A stretch of 35,248 bases of DNA, taken from Janibacter anophelis NBRC 107843. Its GTDB lineage: Bacteria > Actinomycetota > Actinomycetes > Actinomycetales > Dermatophilaceae. This document shows, piece after piece, positions 1 through 8,118 of the stretch. The stretch's first letter is position 1. Each line of letters starts with the position of its first letter. The notes under the pieces were generated by a model, which worked only from the letters and a program-made list of their open reading frames with translations, did not search any database and had not been told where the DNA came from. The stretch spans positions 1 through 35,248 of the forward strand of contig NZ_BCSQ01000037.1 in NCBI RefSeq assembly GCF_001570945.1, read 5' to 3'. The position numbers and the translations under genes were made by a program.

Positions 1-512
1 TCTCGCGGTCGACGCGGACCGCGAGCGCCACCACCTCCTCGACGCCCACCTCGGCCGCCACGGTCGTGACCCGCACCCAGTTCGCGGACCTGCGCTCGAC
101 CGTCCTGGCCCAGGGCGCCCGGGGCGCCGAGGTCAAGGTCCTGCAGCGTGCCCTCGGCGGGGTCGCCGTCGACGGTGTCTACGGCAGCAGCACGGTCAAG
201 GCGGTGCGCGCCTTCCAGGAGGCCCAAGGCCTGCGGGTCACGGGCATCGCCGACGAGAAGCTCTGGATCGACCTCGAGCGGCAGACCTATCCCTTCCTGC
301 GGTACCGCACGCAGGTGCTCAAGCCCGGCTCGACCGGCCAGGCCGTGCGTGAGGTCCAGCGGGCCCTCGGGCTCGAGGCGGACGGTGTCTACGGCACGTC
401 GACCAAGGACGCCGTCAAGTCCCTGCAGGGGCGCCACCACCTGACGCGCACCGGCTATGTCGGCGGCGTGACATGGCAGGCGCTGGAGCGCGAGGTGCGC
501 GGCCAGCGCTGA
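1..512 (+). CDS. Peptidoglycan-binding domain protein, C-terminal part
   Basis: The reading frame is open from the left edge (codons begin at base 3), so this is the C-terminal end of a longer protein; a GTG at 66 is available but the frame continues upstream. Two tandem PG_binding_1 repeats are visible. The first runs from about LAQGARGAEVKVLQRAL to a DGVYGSSTVKAVRAFQ segment, and the second repeats it as GSTGQAVREVQRALG and DGVYGTSTKDAVKSLQ. The DGxYGxxT(x)xAVxxxQ pattern is typical of this three-helix cell-wall-binding fold. Upstream residues are rich in Ser, Thr and Ala, like a linker. The domain family anchors hydrolases or other extracytoplasmic proteins to peptidoglycan. The catalytic or signal-peptide portion lies outside the window, so the enzyme class cannot be told. 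Confidence 0.85.
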   Translation, partial: SRSTRTASATTSSTPTSAATVVTRTQFADLRSTVLAQGARGAEVKVLQRALGGVAVDGVYGSSTVKAVRAFQEAQGLRVTGIADEKLWIDLERQTYPFLRYRTQVLKPGSTGQAVREVQRALGLEADGVYGTSTKDAVKSLQGRHHLTRTGYVGGVTWQALEREVRGQR

Positions 513-542
513 CCGGACGTCGTCGCCGCGACCGCACGTCGG

Positions 543-1247
543 TCAGGCGGTGACGCCTTCGGCGTCCGCCCGGCGGGCGACCGTCGCCTCATCGGTGGGG
601 CCCAGGTGGACGACGAGAGAGCCGCCTGCGGCCCACACGGACATCGCGGCGCGCAGCAAGGACTCGGCGGAGGGGTCGACGAGCTGCACGCGGGCACCTC
701 GGTCAGTGGTCGTGGTCGTCGCGACCACCGCGCCGTAGCTCGCCGTCTCGCCCGCCACGCGCAGGGCGACGTCGCCCTCTTCGGGCTCGGCCCAGGGGGT
801 GAAGAGGTCGCCGTACGACGCGAGGTCGGCCGCCTCGTCCATGACGCCGTCGGGCAGCTCGATCCCGGCCGAGCGGGCGAGCGCGGCGCGGGTGACGAGG
901 ACCGCGGGGCCGTCCGCCGGCAGCCTCTCGGCGTCGTCGGTCACCACGAGGTCGGCGGAGCGGGCGTCGTCGAGGTCGAGGACCGCTCCGACGGACCACA
1001 CGGCCCAGGCCCAGTAGAGGAGGCGCCAGTGCGGTCGGATCGCCACGTGCACGACCGACCCCGGCTCCACGTCCCACTCCTCCTGCAGGGCATTGGCCGC
1101 CTTGCTCACCCAGGTCCCGAGGACCCGTCCGGACAGCTCGATGCGTTCGCCCGCGGTCGGCCCGGGCAGGTCGTCGTAGCAGGTGATCCGCGGTGCGGCG
1201 GAGTCGGTCTGGTTCAGTGTCGCGAGGACCTCGGCGGGGGTGGGCAT
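543..1247 (-). CDS. TIGR03089 family protein
   Basis: This 234-residue protein matches the actinobacterial TIGR03089 family as I remember it. The family is distantly related to the N-terminal part of AMP-binding (ANL) enzymes but far too short to be one. Recognisable parts are the N-terminal MPTPAEVLATL, the ITCYDDLPGPTAGERIELSG stretch, and GSVVHVAIRPHWRLLYWAWA, which resembles the substrate-entry helix region of ANL ligases. The C-terminal ATP and adenylate motifs of ANL enzymes are absent, so catalysis of adenylation is unlikely. The start is ATG, preceded by a TAGGCT box six bases upstream, which suggests a leaderless mRNA. It is divergent from the membrane protein at 1296. The function is unknown. 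Confidence 0.8.
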   Translation of the reverse strand: MPTPAEVLATLNQTDSAAPRITCYDDLPGPTAGERIELSGRVLGTWVSKAANALQEEWDVEPGSVVHVAIRPHWRLLYWAWAVWSVGAVLDLDDARSADLVVTDDAERLPADGPAVLVTRAALARSAGIELPDGVMDEAADLASYGDLFTPWAEPEEGDVALRVAGETASYGAVVATTTTTDRGARVQLVDPSAESLLRAAMSVWAAGGSLVVHLGPTDEATVARRADAEGVTA

Positions 1248-1253
1248 GGGGCC

Positions 1254-1259
1254 AGCCTA
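1254..1259 (-). promoter_or_regulatory. -10 box of TIGR03089 gene (leaderless type)
   Basis: On the minus strand TAGGCT is followed by six bases and the ATG at 1247. This is the TANNNT-start spacing expected for a leaderless actinobacterial transcript. No Shine-Dalgarno sequence is present between. Confidence 0.55.
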
Positions 1260-1282
1260 CGAAGGGAGGACCGTCCGGCGGT

Positions 1283-1288
1283 TAGCGT
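1283..1288 (+). promoter_or_regulatory. -10 box of membrane protein gene (leaderless type)
   Basis: TAGCGT is followed by seven bases and GTG at 1296. It lies back to back with the minus-strand TAGGCT box, so two divergent promoters share a 48-bp gap. Confidence 0.55.
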
Positions 1289-1295
1289 TGCCGCC

Positions 1296-3380
1296 GTGGA
1301 GACCCCGATGACCGACCGCAGCGACCTCGCACCCTTCCTCGAGCGGGTTGTCGTCGGCGTGGGGCTGTGGGTGGTGCTCCTCGGGTTCGTCGGGTCGGTC
1401 ATCGCGTGGATCGGGGCGTGGATCCCCGTCGTCGGCTTCACGACCGCGCTGGTCAGCGCGGCGGTGGCCGCGCGACTGGCGGCCCGGTTGCCGGCCCCGA
1501 CCGGGCGACCCCTCGGGCCCGTGGCGGCCGGCGCGCTCGTCGTGGGGGTGCTCGCCGTGACCGTGTGGACGGGCGTGACCCACTCCGAGCAGGTCCTCCC
1601 GCGGCGTGACTCGGCGAGCTATCTGCAGGCGACGATCCTGCTCGCCGAGGAGGGCAGCCGGCCGGTGTCGGTCGACGCCGGCACCATCGGCGGCCCCGAG
1701 ACCCTGGCCGAGGACGGGCTGACGCTCGAGGCGCCCGCGTTCTACGAGATCGGCTCGCCCGAGGACCCGCAGGTCCAGCCGCAGTTCATGCCCGGGCCAG
1801 CGCTCGTCTACTCCCTGCCCTGGTGGGCGGGGGGAGCGACCCCCACCCTCTGGACGCCGGCCGTCGCGGGCGGGCTGGCCCTGCTCGCCGTCGGAATGCT
1901 CGTCGCCCGGGTCGTCGGTCCTTCCGCCGCCGCCCCGGCGGCCGTGCTCGTCGGCGCCTGCTTCCCGTGGCTGCACACCGCGCGCTCGACCTATTCGGAG
2001 CCGCTGGCCGGCCTGACCCTGGGCGCCGGGTTCCTCGCCCTGACCCTGCTGGCGCGATCGGCCGAGCAGCGGACCGGAGGTGAGCGCACCTGGGGCACCG
2101 CGGCGGTCGTCGCCGGCGCCCTCATCGGGGGCACGGCGATCGTGCGCATCGACGCGCTGCGCGAGACGATGCTGCTCATCCCCGTCGCCGCACTGCTGCT
2201 CGCCCGCGGCCGGGCCTGGGCCCGCCCCCTTCTCGTCGGAGCGGTCGGCACGACCCTCGCCGGCTTCGCGGTGGCCGGTGTCATGAGCTGGCGCTACCTG
2301 GGCGAGATCGGCAGCTCACTCGTCCCGCTGGTCGCCCTCGTCGTCCTCATGTCGCTCGTCTGTTGGTGGCTGCTGCGGCGCGCCCGCGCCGGCTGGTCCG
2401 TGCCGCGACCGCTCACGCAGCGACTCCCTTCGCTGCTCGCGGGTGCGGTGCTCGTCGTGGGCGTGGCGCTCTCCCTCCGACCGCTCTTCATGACCGTCCG
2501 GCAGGACCCCAGCGACCCCGGGGCCATGTACGTCGCCCGCATGCAGGCCCAGCTGGGTCTGCCGATCGACGGGGGGCGTACCTACGCGGAGCACTCCGTC
2601 GACTGGCTCGCCTGGTGGATCGGGCCGGCCGCCCTGGTCATCGCGCTCGTCGCGTTGGCGGTGCTGGCCCACCGCCTCGGCACCTGGTGGGCGAAGGGGG
2701 GTCCCCTCCCCGCGTGGGGTCCCGCGCTCATCGTCGTCACCGGGTCCACGCTGCTCACCCTCGTGCGGCCGGGGATCACCCCGGACCACCCGTGGGCGGA
2801 CCGCCGTCTGCTCATCGCCCTGCCCCTCGCCCTCGTGCTCGCCGTGGCCGCCGCCTGGTGGGCCGGTGGGCAGGCCAGCCGGCGGTGGGGGAGCGCGGCG
2901 GGTGCCGCCGTGCTCGTCGCGCTGCTCGCAGCGACCGCGGTGCCGACCGCGGCGGCGACGTGGCCGCACCGGACCGAGCGGGTGGAGCAGGGCGGCCTGG
3001 CGGCTGCCGCCACCTACTGCGATGCCCTGGGCCCCGACGACGTCGTGCTGGCCGTGGACGACTGGGCGGTCAACCACTGGACGCAGGTCACCCGCGGCAT
3101 GTGTGGGGTGCCCGCCATCGCGACCACCGGCCGGCTGCGGGACGATCCCGACCGGGTCCTCGCGGCCGCGCAGCGCCTCGACGAGCGGGTCCGTGCGCAG
3201 GGCGGCCGGGTGCTGCTCGTCGCCCACCGGGAGCCCGCGACGCTCGAGGAGCTGGGGGCCACGGACGTGCGCACCGTCCTCGACACCGTGCTCATGGAGG
3301 ACCCGCACGTGCTCACCGAGCGACCCGAGCGGCTGGACCCACTGCGCCTCACCGTGTGGACGGGTCGTGTCCCGCGCTGA
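1296..3380 (+). CDS. Polytopic membrane protein, GT-C-like
   Basis: A protein of about 694 residues, mostly hydrophobic helices (roughly 12 by eye), with a C-terminal soluble tail of about 130 residues. After the first helices comes an acidic extracytoplasmic loop with RRDSASYL (Asp105), the place where GT-C glycosyltransferases carry their catalytic acidic residue. A QPQFMPGPALVYSLPWW stretch then leads into the second helix block. This layout is like GT39/ArnT-type polyprenyl-phosphate-sugar transferases, but I see no diagnostic motif, so substrate and activity are inferred. I chose GTG 1296 because TAGCGT sits seven bases upstream; ATG 1308 is the alternative. The longer open frame upstream is antisense to the TIGR03089 gene and is not coding. 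It is followed by GT4, flippase and methyltransferase genes, which supports a role in envelope glycan building. Confidence 0.7.
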   Translation: METPMTDRSDLAPFLERVVVGVGLWVVLLGFVGSVIAWIGAWIPVVGFTTALVSAAVAARLAARLPAPTGRPLGPVAAGALVVGVLAVTVWTGVTHSEQVLPRRDSASYLQATILLAEEGSRPVSVDAGTIGGPETLAEDGLTLEAPAFYEIGSPEDPQVQPQFMPGPALVYSLPWWAGGATPTLWTPAVAGGLALLAVGMLVARVVGPSAAAPAAVLVGACFPWLHTARSTYSEPLAGLTLGAGFLALTLLARSAEQRTGGERTWGTAAVVAGALIGGTAIVRIDALRETMLLIPVAALLLARGRAWARPLLVGAVGTTLAGFAVAGVMSWRYLGEIGSSLVPLVALVVLMSLVCWWLLRRARAGWSVPRPLTQRLPSLLAGAVLVVGVALSLRPLFMTVRQDPSDPGAMYVARMQAQLGLPIDGGRTYAEHSVDWLAWWIGPAALVIALVALAVLAHRLGTWWAKGGPLPAWGPALIVVTGSTLLTLVRPGITPDHPWADRRLLIALPLALVLAVAAAWWAGGQASRRWGSAAGAAVLVALLAATAVPTAAATWPHRTERVEQGGLAAAATYCDALGPDDVVLAVDDWAVNHWTQVTRGMCGVPAIATTGRLRDDPDRVLAAAQRLDERVRAQGGRVLLVAHREPATLEELGATDVRTVLDTVLMEDPHVLTERPERLDPLRLTVWTGRVPR

Positions 3381-3394
3381 GCGGCACCGTCGCA

Positions 3395-3400
3395 TAGGCT
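3395..3400 (+). promoter_or_regulatory. -10 box ahead of leaderless uORF and GT4 gene
   Basis: TAGGCT is followed by seven bases and GTG at 3408. The GTG opens a short ORF that runs into the glycosyltransferase start. Confidence 0.5.
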
Positions 3401-3407
3401 GCCCCGA

Positions 3408-3488
3408 GTGAGCGAGCCCCTCGACGACACCGCGCCCACCGCCCCTGACGCGGGGGCCGAGGACGGAGCCAGCGCCCGCGATGAGTGA
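3408..3488 (+). CDS. Short leaderless upstream ORF (26 aa)
   Basis: GTG 3408 lies seven bases after a TAGGCT box and opens a 26-codon ORF. The predicted peptide starts VSEPLDDTAPTAPDAGAEDG and is acidic and Pro/Ala-rich, with no known domain. Its TGA (3486-3488) lies inside the first codons of the GT4 gene (ATG 3481), so the two frames overlap by eight bases. There is no Shine-Dalgarno sequence before ATG 3481. The layout therefore fits translation starting on a leaderless mRNA at the small ORF and passing to the main gene by coupling. The alternative is that the small ORF is chance and the real GT4 transcript starts elsewhere. Confidence 0.4.
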   Translation: MSEPLDDTAPTAPDAGAEDGASARDE

Positions 3489-5382
3489 AGCCTCGCTGAA
3501 GATCGCGGTCGTGGGGCCGACCCACCCCTACAAGGGGGGCGTCGCCTCGCACACGACCACGCTCGCGCACGAGCTCGAGCAGGCCGGGCACGACGTGACG
3601 CTGGTGTCGTGGAGCCACCTCTACCCGAGCTTCTTCTATCCGGGCGAGCAGTCGGTGCCGAGCAAGGGCGACCCGGACGTGCCTCCCTTCCCCCGCACGG
3701 TGCGGGCCCTGTCGTGGGCGCGGCCCGACTCCCTGATCAGTGCGGGTCGCCGGCTGCGCGACGTCGACCTCGTCGTGGTCGTGCACGTCATCCCGCCGGT
3801 CGTCCCCCTCCATCTGACCCTGCTGCGGGCCGCCGGGGTCGGCCGCACGGCCATCTCGGGCCACGGCCCGCGCAGCGTCGTCATCGCCCACAACGTGCTG
3901 CCCCACGAGCCGCACCCGGGCGACTCGGCCCTCATGCGCACCTTCTTCCGCAGGGTCGACGCCGTCGTCGTCCACTCGGCCGAGCAGGCGCGCCTGGCCC
4001 GCGAGCTCGATGCCGAGCACGTCGTCGTCACCGACCTGCCGCCGCACCTGCCCGGCGGGGCCCCGGTCGAGCGGGCGGAGCACCACGGACCCGCCCGGCT
4101 GCTGGCTCTGGGCCTCGTGCGCGGCTACAAGGGCATCGACGTGCTCATGCGCGCGATGCTGCGGGTGCCCGACGTGACGCTCACGGTCGCCGGCGAGATC
4201 TGGGGCGACGCCGGTGACGAGCTGCGGCGCCTGGCCGAGCACCGCAGCCTGCGCGACCGCGTGCGCATCCACAGCGGCTACGTGCCCGCGGACCGCATCG
4301 CGCCCCTCCTCGGCCAGCACGACGTGCTCACGCTCACCTACCGCAGCGCGACCGCCAGCCAGAACGTCCTGCTCGCCCACGAGCACGGCCTGGCCGTGCT
4401 CGCCTCCGACGTCGGGACCTTCGGCGACCAGGTGCGCGACGGGGTCGACGGCTATCTCGTCCCACCCGAGGACGAGGACGCGATCGTCGAGGTGCTGCAG
4501 CGCCTCACCGACCCGGCCGAGGTGGCCCGAGTCCGCGGAGGCGTGCGCCCGCCCGACCTGCACGCTCCGTGGGCCCGCTACGTCGGGACCCTCGAGGCAC
4601 TCAGCTCGCCAGACGCGATCGCCGACCCGACCCTCCCGACCCCGGGGCGCCGTCGCTCCCGCCTCGGGCGGGTCGCCGACCGGGCCGAGGACCTCGTCAC
4701 CTTCGCCCGGCTCGTGCGGGACCGCCGTCGTCCTCGGCTGGAGCTCGAGCCCTCCGACTTCCCCTCGTGGGTGCGTGCGACCGACGTCCTGGCGCACGAC
4801 GACGAGGCCGTCCGTGCCCACGAGCTCGTCCGCGAGCTCGACCTGCCGCGCGGCGGCGACGCGATCTCGGAGTGGGCCGCGCTCGGCGCCCTCGAGGTGC
4901 TCATCGGCATGAGCGACCGTGGCCGTCGTGACGCCCTGATCATCGACGCGTCCGGCAGCGGGTCCCCCTTCGGCCGCTGGGCCCGGGCCGCCGGTTACGC
5001 GCCCGTCGAGGTCGAGCTCACCGGCGCCCGCTCGTCGATGACCCTGCTCGACGTCGACACCGCGACGCTGGACGTCGTCACCCGGCTGCACCCGGACGAC
5101 GCCGGCGCTGCCGATGTCGACGAGACCCTCACCCAGGCCGGCTGGGCGCTGCGCGCCGGTGGCCTGCTGTGCCTGACGCTGCCGGTCGGCGGGACGGGCG
5201 AGGACGTCATCGGCGGCGCCGCGGACCTGCGGGCGGTCATCGCGCGGGCCTCCGACGCCGGCTTCTCCCTCGTCGGCGACGTCGACGGTGCCCTCACCGC
5301 CCGCCTGCGCCACGCCTCCCGCGTCAGCGCCGACCCCGAGGCGGCCCACGCCCTGGTCCGGCTCACGCTGCGTCGCCGATGA
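3481..5382 (+). CDS. GT4 glycosyltransferase fused to methyltransferase-like domain
   Basis: A 633-residue cytoplasmic or membrane-associated protein. Residues 1 to about 370 form a GT-B glycosyltransferase of family 4: the N-terminal KIAVVGPTHPYKGGVASHT glycine-rich loop, GLVRGYKGIDVLMRAM near 211, and EHGLAVLASDVGTFGDQV from about 301, where an E-x7-E sugar-nucleotide motif usually sits. Residues from about 391 form an extra domain. It contains DALIIDASGSGSPFGRW near 484 and LRAGGLLCLTLPVGG near 557, which look like worn versions of motif I and the 'LRPGG' strand of class I SAM methyltransferases. Whether that domain still binds SAM is doubtful. The gene overlaps the next by ATGA. The family transfers sugars from nucleotide donors to lipid or glycan acceptors. 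Confidence 0.82.
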   Translation: MSEASLKIAVVGPTHPYKGGVASHTTTLAHELEQAGHDVTLVSWSHLYPSFFYPGEQSVPSKGDPDVPPFPRTVRALSWARPDSLISAGRRLRDVDLVVVVHVIPPVVPLHLTLLRAAGVGRTAISGHGPRSVVIAHNVLPHEPHPGDSALMRTFFRRVDAVVVHSAEQARLARELDAEHVVVTDLPPHLPGGAPVERAEHHGPARLLALGLVRGYKGIDVLMRAMLRVPDVTLTVAGEIWGDAGDELRRLAEHRSLRDRVRIHSGYVPADRIAPLLGQHDVLTLTYRSATASQNVLLAHEHGLAVLASDVGTFGDQVRDGVDGYLVPPEDEDAIVEVLQRLTDPAEVARVRGGVRPPDLHAPWARYVGTLEALSSPDAIADPTLPTPGRRRSRLGRVADRAEDLVTFARLVRDRRRPRLELEPSDFPSWVRATDVLAHDDEAVRAHELVRELDLPRGGDAISEWAALGALEVLIGMSDRGRRDALIIDASGSGSPFGRWARAAGYAPVEVELTGARSSMTLLDVDTATLDVVTRLHPDDAGAADVDETLTQAGWALRAGGLLCLTLPVGGTGEDVIGGAADLRAVIARASDAGFSLVGDVDGALTARLRHASRVSADPEAAHALVRLTLRRR

Positions 5383-6386
5383 GCCCGAGCGACGTCCCGG
5401 CCGAGCCGCCCGTGCGCACCCGGCGCAAGCGGGTGCTCGACACCCTGCGCATCGGGTTCCTCGTCGTCATCCTCGTCGTCGTCGCCGTCGCGCTCTGGAG
5501 CAACTGGGAGGAGGTCCGCGGGGACCTGCGCCGCCTGGGGCCGGTGACGCTGCTGTCGGCGACGGCGCTGGCGCTGCTCTCGCCCTTCTTCACCGTGCTC
5601 GGGTGGCGGGTCCTGCTCGCCGACCTCGGCTCCCGCCTGCACATCGCCCAGGCGAGCGGGGTCTTCTTCGTCGGGCAGCTGGGCAAGTACCTGCCCGGCT
5701 CGGTCTGGTCGGTCGTCGTGCAGACCGAGATGGCGGCCAAGCTGGGCGTACCCAGGCGCCGCTCCGCCGTCGTCGGGCTGCTGTGCATCGCCCTGTCCGC
5801 CCTCACCGGGATGATCGCCGGGCTGCCGGCACTGCCGGTGCTGCTCACCCGGGGTGACGCGGTCATCCCGTGGTGGTTCCTGCTGCTGATCATCGGCGTG
5901 CTCGGCGTGCTCCTGTGGCCGCCGCTGCTCAACTGGGGCATCCGCACGCTTCTGCGCGTGCTGCGTCGTGAGCCGCTCGACCACGACCTCACGCACGCGG
6001 CCGTGGGCCTGTCGAGCCTGTGGTTCCTCTCGTCCTGGCTCGTCGGCGGCCTTTCGGTGTGGGTCATGGCACGCAATGTCGCCCCCGATGACGCCGACGC
6101 CTCGCGCCTGCTGCTCGTCGCCGTCTCCGGGTACCTGCTCGCGGCGGGCATCGGCATGTTCAGCATCGTCGTCCCCGCGGGCGTGGGCGTGCGTGACGGC
6201 GTCATGGTCGTCCTGCTGACCACGCAGATGTCGCTGTCCGCGGCCACCGCGGTCGTCGTCGTCGCGCGGTTCCTCACCGTGCTCGCCGACGTCGTCTGGG
6301 CCGGCATCGGCTGGCTCTGGGCCAAGGCCCACCACCTGCTCCCCGGCGACACGACGCCGGACCCCGATCCCAGCCCGTCCTCGTAA
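5379..6386 (+). CDS. Flippase-like membrane protein (UPF0104/LPG synthase TM domain)
   Basis: A 335-residue polytopic protein with about eight to nine hydrophobic helices. The GVFFVGQLGKYLPGSVWSVV segment near residues 93-112 is the hallmark of the lysylphosphatidylglycerol synthase transmembrane/UPF0104 (TIGR00374) superfamily. A second match is the later GIGMFSIVVPAGVGVRDGVM motif. Members translocate lipid-linked substrates or act as the membrane part of aminoacyl-lipid synthases; no synthase domain is present here. The ATG overlaps the GT4 stop (ATGA), so the two are translationally coupled and probably act on the same lipid-linked glycan. The open frame upstream of ATG 5379 lies inside the GT4 gene and was rejected. 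The stop is TAA, which also forms part of the next gene's -10 box. Confidence 0.82.
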   Translation: MSPSDVPAEPPVRTRRKRVLDTLRIGFLVVILVVVAVALWSNWEEVRGDLRRLGPVTLLSATALALLSPFFTVLGWRVLLADLGSRLHIAQASGVFFVGQLGKYLPGSVWSVVVQTEMAAKLGVPRRRSAVVGLLCIALSALTGMIAGLPALPVLLTRGDAVIPWWFLLLIIGVLGVLLWPPLLNWGIRTLLRVLRREPLDHDLTHAAVGLSSLWFLSSWLVGGLSVWVMARNVAPDDADASRLLLVAVSGYLLAAGIGMFSIVVPAGVGVRDGVMVVLLTTQMSLSAATAVVVVARFLTVLADVVWAGIGWLWAKAHHLLPGDTTPDPDPSPSS

Positions 6387-6389
6387 GGT
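6384..6389 (+). promoter_or_regulatory. -10 box of methyltransferase gene, overlapping a stop codon
   Basis: TAAGGT is followed by eight bases and ATG 6398. Its first three bases are the TAA stop of the preceding flippase gene. Confidence 0.5.
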
Positions 6390-6397
6390 GTCCTCCC

Positions 6398-7246
6398 ATG
6401 TCTGAACCCACCTCGTCCGGCCAGGTCGCCGCGCCCCCCGGCGGTCGTCTCCTCGCAGTCGCCAAGCGCGGCGCCGAGCACCTCCTGTGGGGTCGAGTCG
6501 CCGTGCAGCGTCGTCTCGAGTCCAGGGCGAAGGGGGAGCGTGCCCTCCCCACGAGCGTCACCCCGACCGGCGTGCTCACGGATGCCGCGACCTGGCGCCG
6601 GGCCGCCGACGAGGCCAAGCGGCTGCGGTTGCCCCTGCACCGCGATCTGCCGAAGAACTGGGATGCCCTCGGCGCCGTCGGCGCGGTCCTCGAGCTCGTC
6701 GACGACGGCACCCGCAGCGCGCGGGTCATGGACGCCGGCAGTGCCCGGTACTCACCCGTCCTGCCGTGGCTGCGGCTCTACGGATTCGGGGCGGCGGCCG
6801 GCTCGCTCATCGGCATCAACCTCGAGTTCGGCGACCAGGTCACGCGCGACGGCGTCGTCTTCCGCTACGGCGACGTCACCGACACGGGCCTGCCCTCGGG
6901 TCACCTCGACGCCATCACCTGCATGTCGGTCATCGAGCACGGCGTGCCGCTCGAGGGATTCCTCGCCGAGTCCGCCCGGCTGCTGCGTCCCGGCGGGATC
7001 CTGTGCGTCTCCACCGACTACGACCAGGACCCGCCGGACACCACCGGCAAGGTCATCTACGGCTCGCAGGTGCACATCTTCTCCCCCCAGGAGATCCGCG
7101 ACCTCGTCGAGACGGCCGACCGGCACGACCTCGAGCTCGTCGGCACGCTCGATGACGCGACGCTGTCGCACACCGAGCGCCCGGTCCACTGGAGCAGGGT
7201 CGACCTCGACTACACCTTCATCCTCCTGACCTTCCGCAAGCGCTGA
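6398..7246 (+). CDS. Class I SAM-dependent methyltransferase
   Basis: A 282-residue protein with a Rossmann methyltransferase core from about residue 105. ARVMDAGSARYSP (108-120) occupies the motif I position, INLEFGDQVTRDGVVFRYGD gives the motif II acidic turn, and MSVIEHG and LLRPGGILCVSTDY (to about 208) are the classic 'VIEH' and 'LRPGG' signatures of Methyltransf_11/23 proteins. The first 100 residues are a basic extension with no recognised domain. It closes a run of three envelope-glycan genes, and a sugar or lipid-linked glycan substrate is an inference from that context only. The ATG is preceded by TAAGGT at eight bases, so the gene can be transcribed on its own. It converges with the phosphotransferase gene with 27 bases between stops. 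Confidence 0.8.
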   Translation: MSEPTSSGQVAAPPGGRLLAVAKRGAEHLLWGRVAVQRRLESRAKGERALPTSVTPTGVLTDAATWRRAADEAKRLRLPLHRDLPKNWDALGAVGAVLELVDDGTRSARVMDAGSARYSPVLPWLRLYGFGAAAGSLIGINLEFGDQVTRDGVVFRYGDVTDTGLPSGHLDAITCMSVIEHGVPLEGFLAESARLLRPGGILCVSTDYDQDPPDTTGKVIYGSQVHIFSPQEIRDLVETADRHDLELVGTLDDATLSHTERPVHWSRVDLDYTFILLTFRKR

Positions 7247-7273
7247 GCGCAACCCGAGCCCGGCGCCCGCTCC

Positions 7274-8089
7274 TCACGCACGGAGGCCGGCGAGGACCGG
7301 GGCGAGGGCGGACTCGAGGGCCGGCGCATGCGCCGGTCGGTCACTGAGGAGGCGGAAGAGCGCCGCACGCAGCATGGCCTGGCGCGGGGCCCCCTTCGTC
7401 CACTCCGTCATGACGGCGGGGTCCGCGTCGAGGTCCGTGACCCCGTCGAGCACGCAGGTCGCCTCCGCCCACAGGGCGGGTCGCCAGTACGGCGCCACGT
7501 CGATGACGACGGGCGCGCCGTCGGGGTCGAGCAGGACATTGCCCGCGAGGTCGCCGTGCACGAGCTGCGCCGGACCGAGCGGCGTGGCGTCCAGCCCAGC
7601 AGCCAGTCGGTCCGCGAGGTGACGCACGTCCGGGGCAAGACGCTCGGGGAGGCCTGACTCGCCGAAGGCGATGCGCTCGGCGACCGCCCACCGACCGGTC
7701 GGTGGCTGCGCAGCCGGCGGCCACGAGCGCACGGCGCGAGCCAGCTCGGCGTGCAGGACGGCGCCCACGGCCCGGACCGCGGTGAGGTCGGTCAGACGCC
7801 GCGTGCCGGGCTCGTAGCGCGTGGCGGCCCACCCGTCGACGACCCAGTTGCCGTCCCGGGCCGGCACGGGCATGGCGATGCGCAGGTCGCGGCGGTCGCG
7901 ACCGCGGCGGGTGTCGAGGTCGGCCGCCAGCCGCGCCAGGTGCGGGTTGAGCCGGCTCTGGGTCGCTTCGTCCCGCCCGGGGGAGAGGACGAGGTCACCG
8001 GCTCGCACGCTGTGGCCCTGCCCGCCGGGCAGCGGCTCGAGGTCCCCGGGCACTGCGAACATGTCCAGCACGTGCTCGCTCGGTCGCAT
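7274..8089 (-). CDS. Aminoglycoside-phosphotransferase-fold protein (TIGR02569-like)
   Basis: A 271-residue protein with the kinase-like APH fold. The catalytic loop reads LVHGDLAGNVLLDPDG (Brenner-type HGDL plus Asn, near residue 175), followed by VVIDVAPYWRPALWA where ordinary APH enzymes have an IDW/IDF metal-binding Asp. The HGDLAGNVL plus PYWRP combination recalls the actinobacterial TIGR02569 family from memory. The substrate is unknown and drug resistance should not be assumed. The start ATG 8089 is chosen because TACCGT lies six bases upstream on the same strand; the longer open frame overlaps the divergent DNA glycosylase gene. Confidence 0.75.
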   Translation of the reverse strand: MRPSEHVLDMFAVPGDLEPLPGGQGHSVRAGDLVLSPGRDEATQSRLNPHLARLAADLDTRRGRDRRDLRIAMPVPARDGNWVVDGWAATRYEPGTRRLTDLTAVRAVGAVLHAELARAVRSWPPAAQPPTGRWAVAERIAFGESGLPERLAPDVRHLADRLAAGLDATPLGPAQLVHGDLAGNVLLDPDGAPVVIDVAPYWRPALWAEATCVLDGVTDLDADPAVMTEWTKGAPRQAMLRAALFRLLSDRPAHAPALESALAPVLAGLRA

Positions 8090-8095
8090 GCCGTC

Positions 8096-8101
8096 ACGGT
8101 A
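8096..8101 (-). promoter_or_regulatory. -10 box of phosphotransferase-fold gene (leaderless type)
   Basis: TACCGT on the minus strand is six bases before ATG 8089. The geometry matches the other leaderless starts in this window. Confidence 0.5.
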
Positions 8102-8118
8102 GGGGACCGGGCGCCGGG

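Noticed and set aside
606-1295. A long in-frame extension upstream of the GT-C-like membrane protein
   Set aside because: It lies antisense to the TIGR03089 gene and reads as Arg/Gly/Asp-rich noise. The TAGCGT-GTG start at 1296 fits better.
7274-8089. Aminoglycoside resistance gene
   Set aside because: The fold is shared by many kinases. The HGDLAGNVL and PYWRP features point to an actinobacterial housekeeping family, and nothing nearby suggests resistance.
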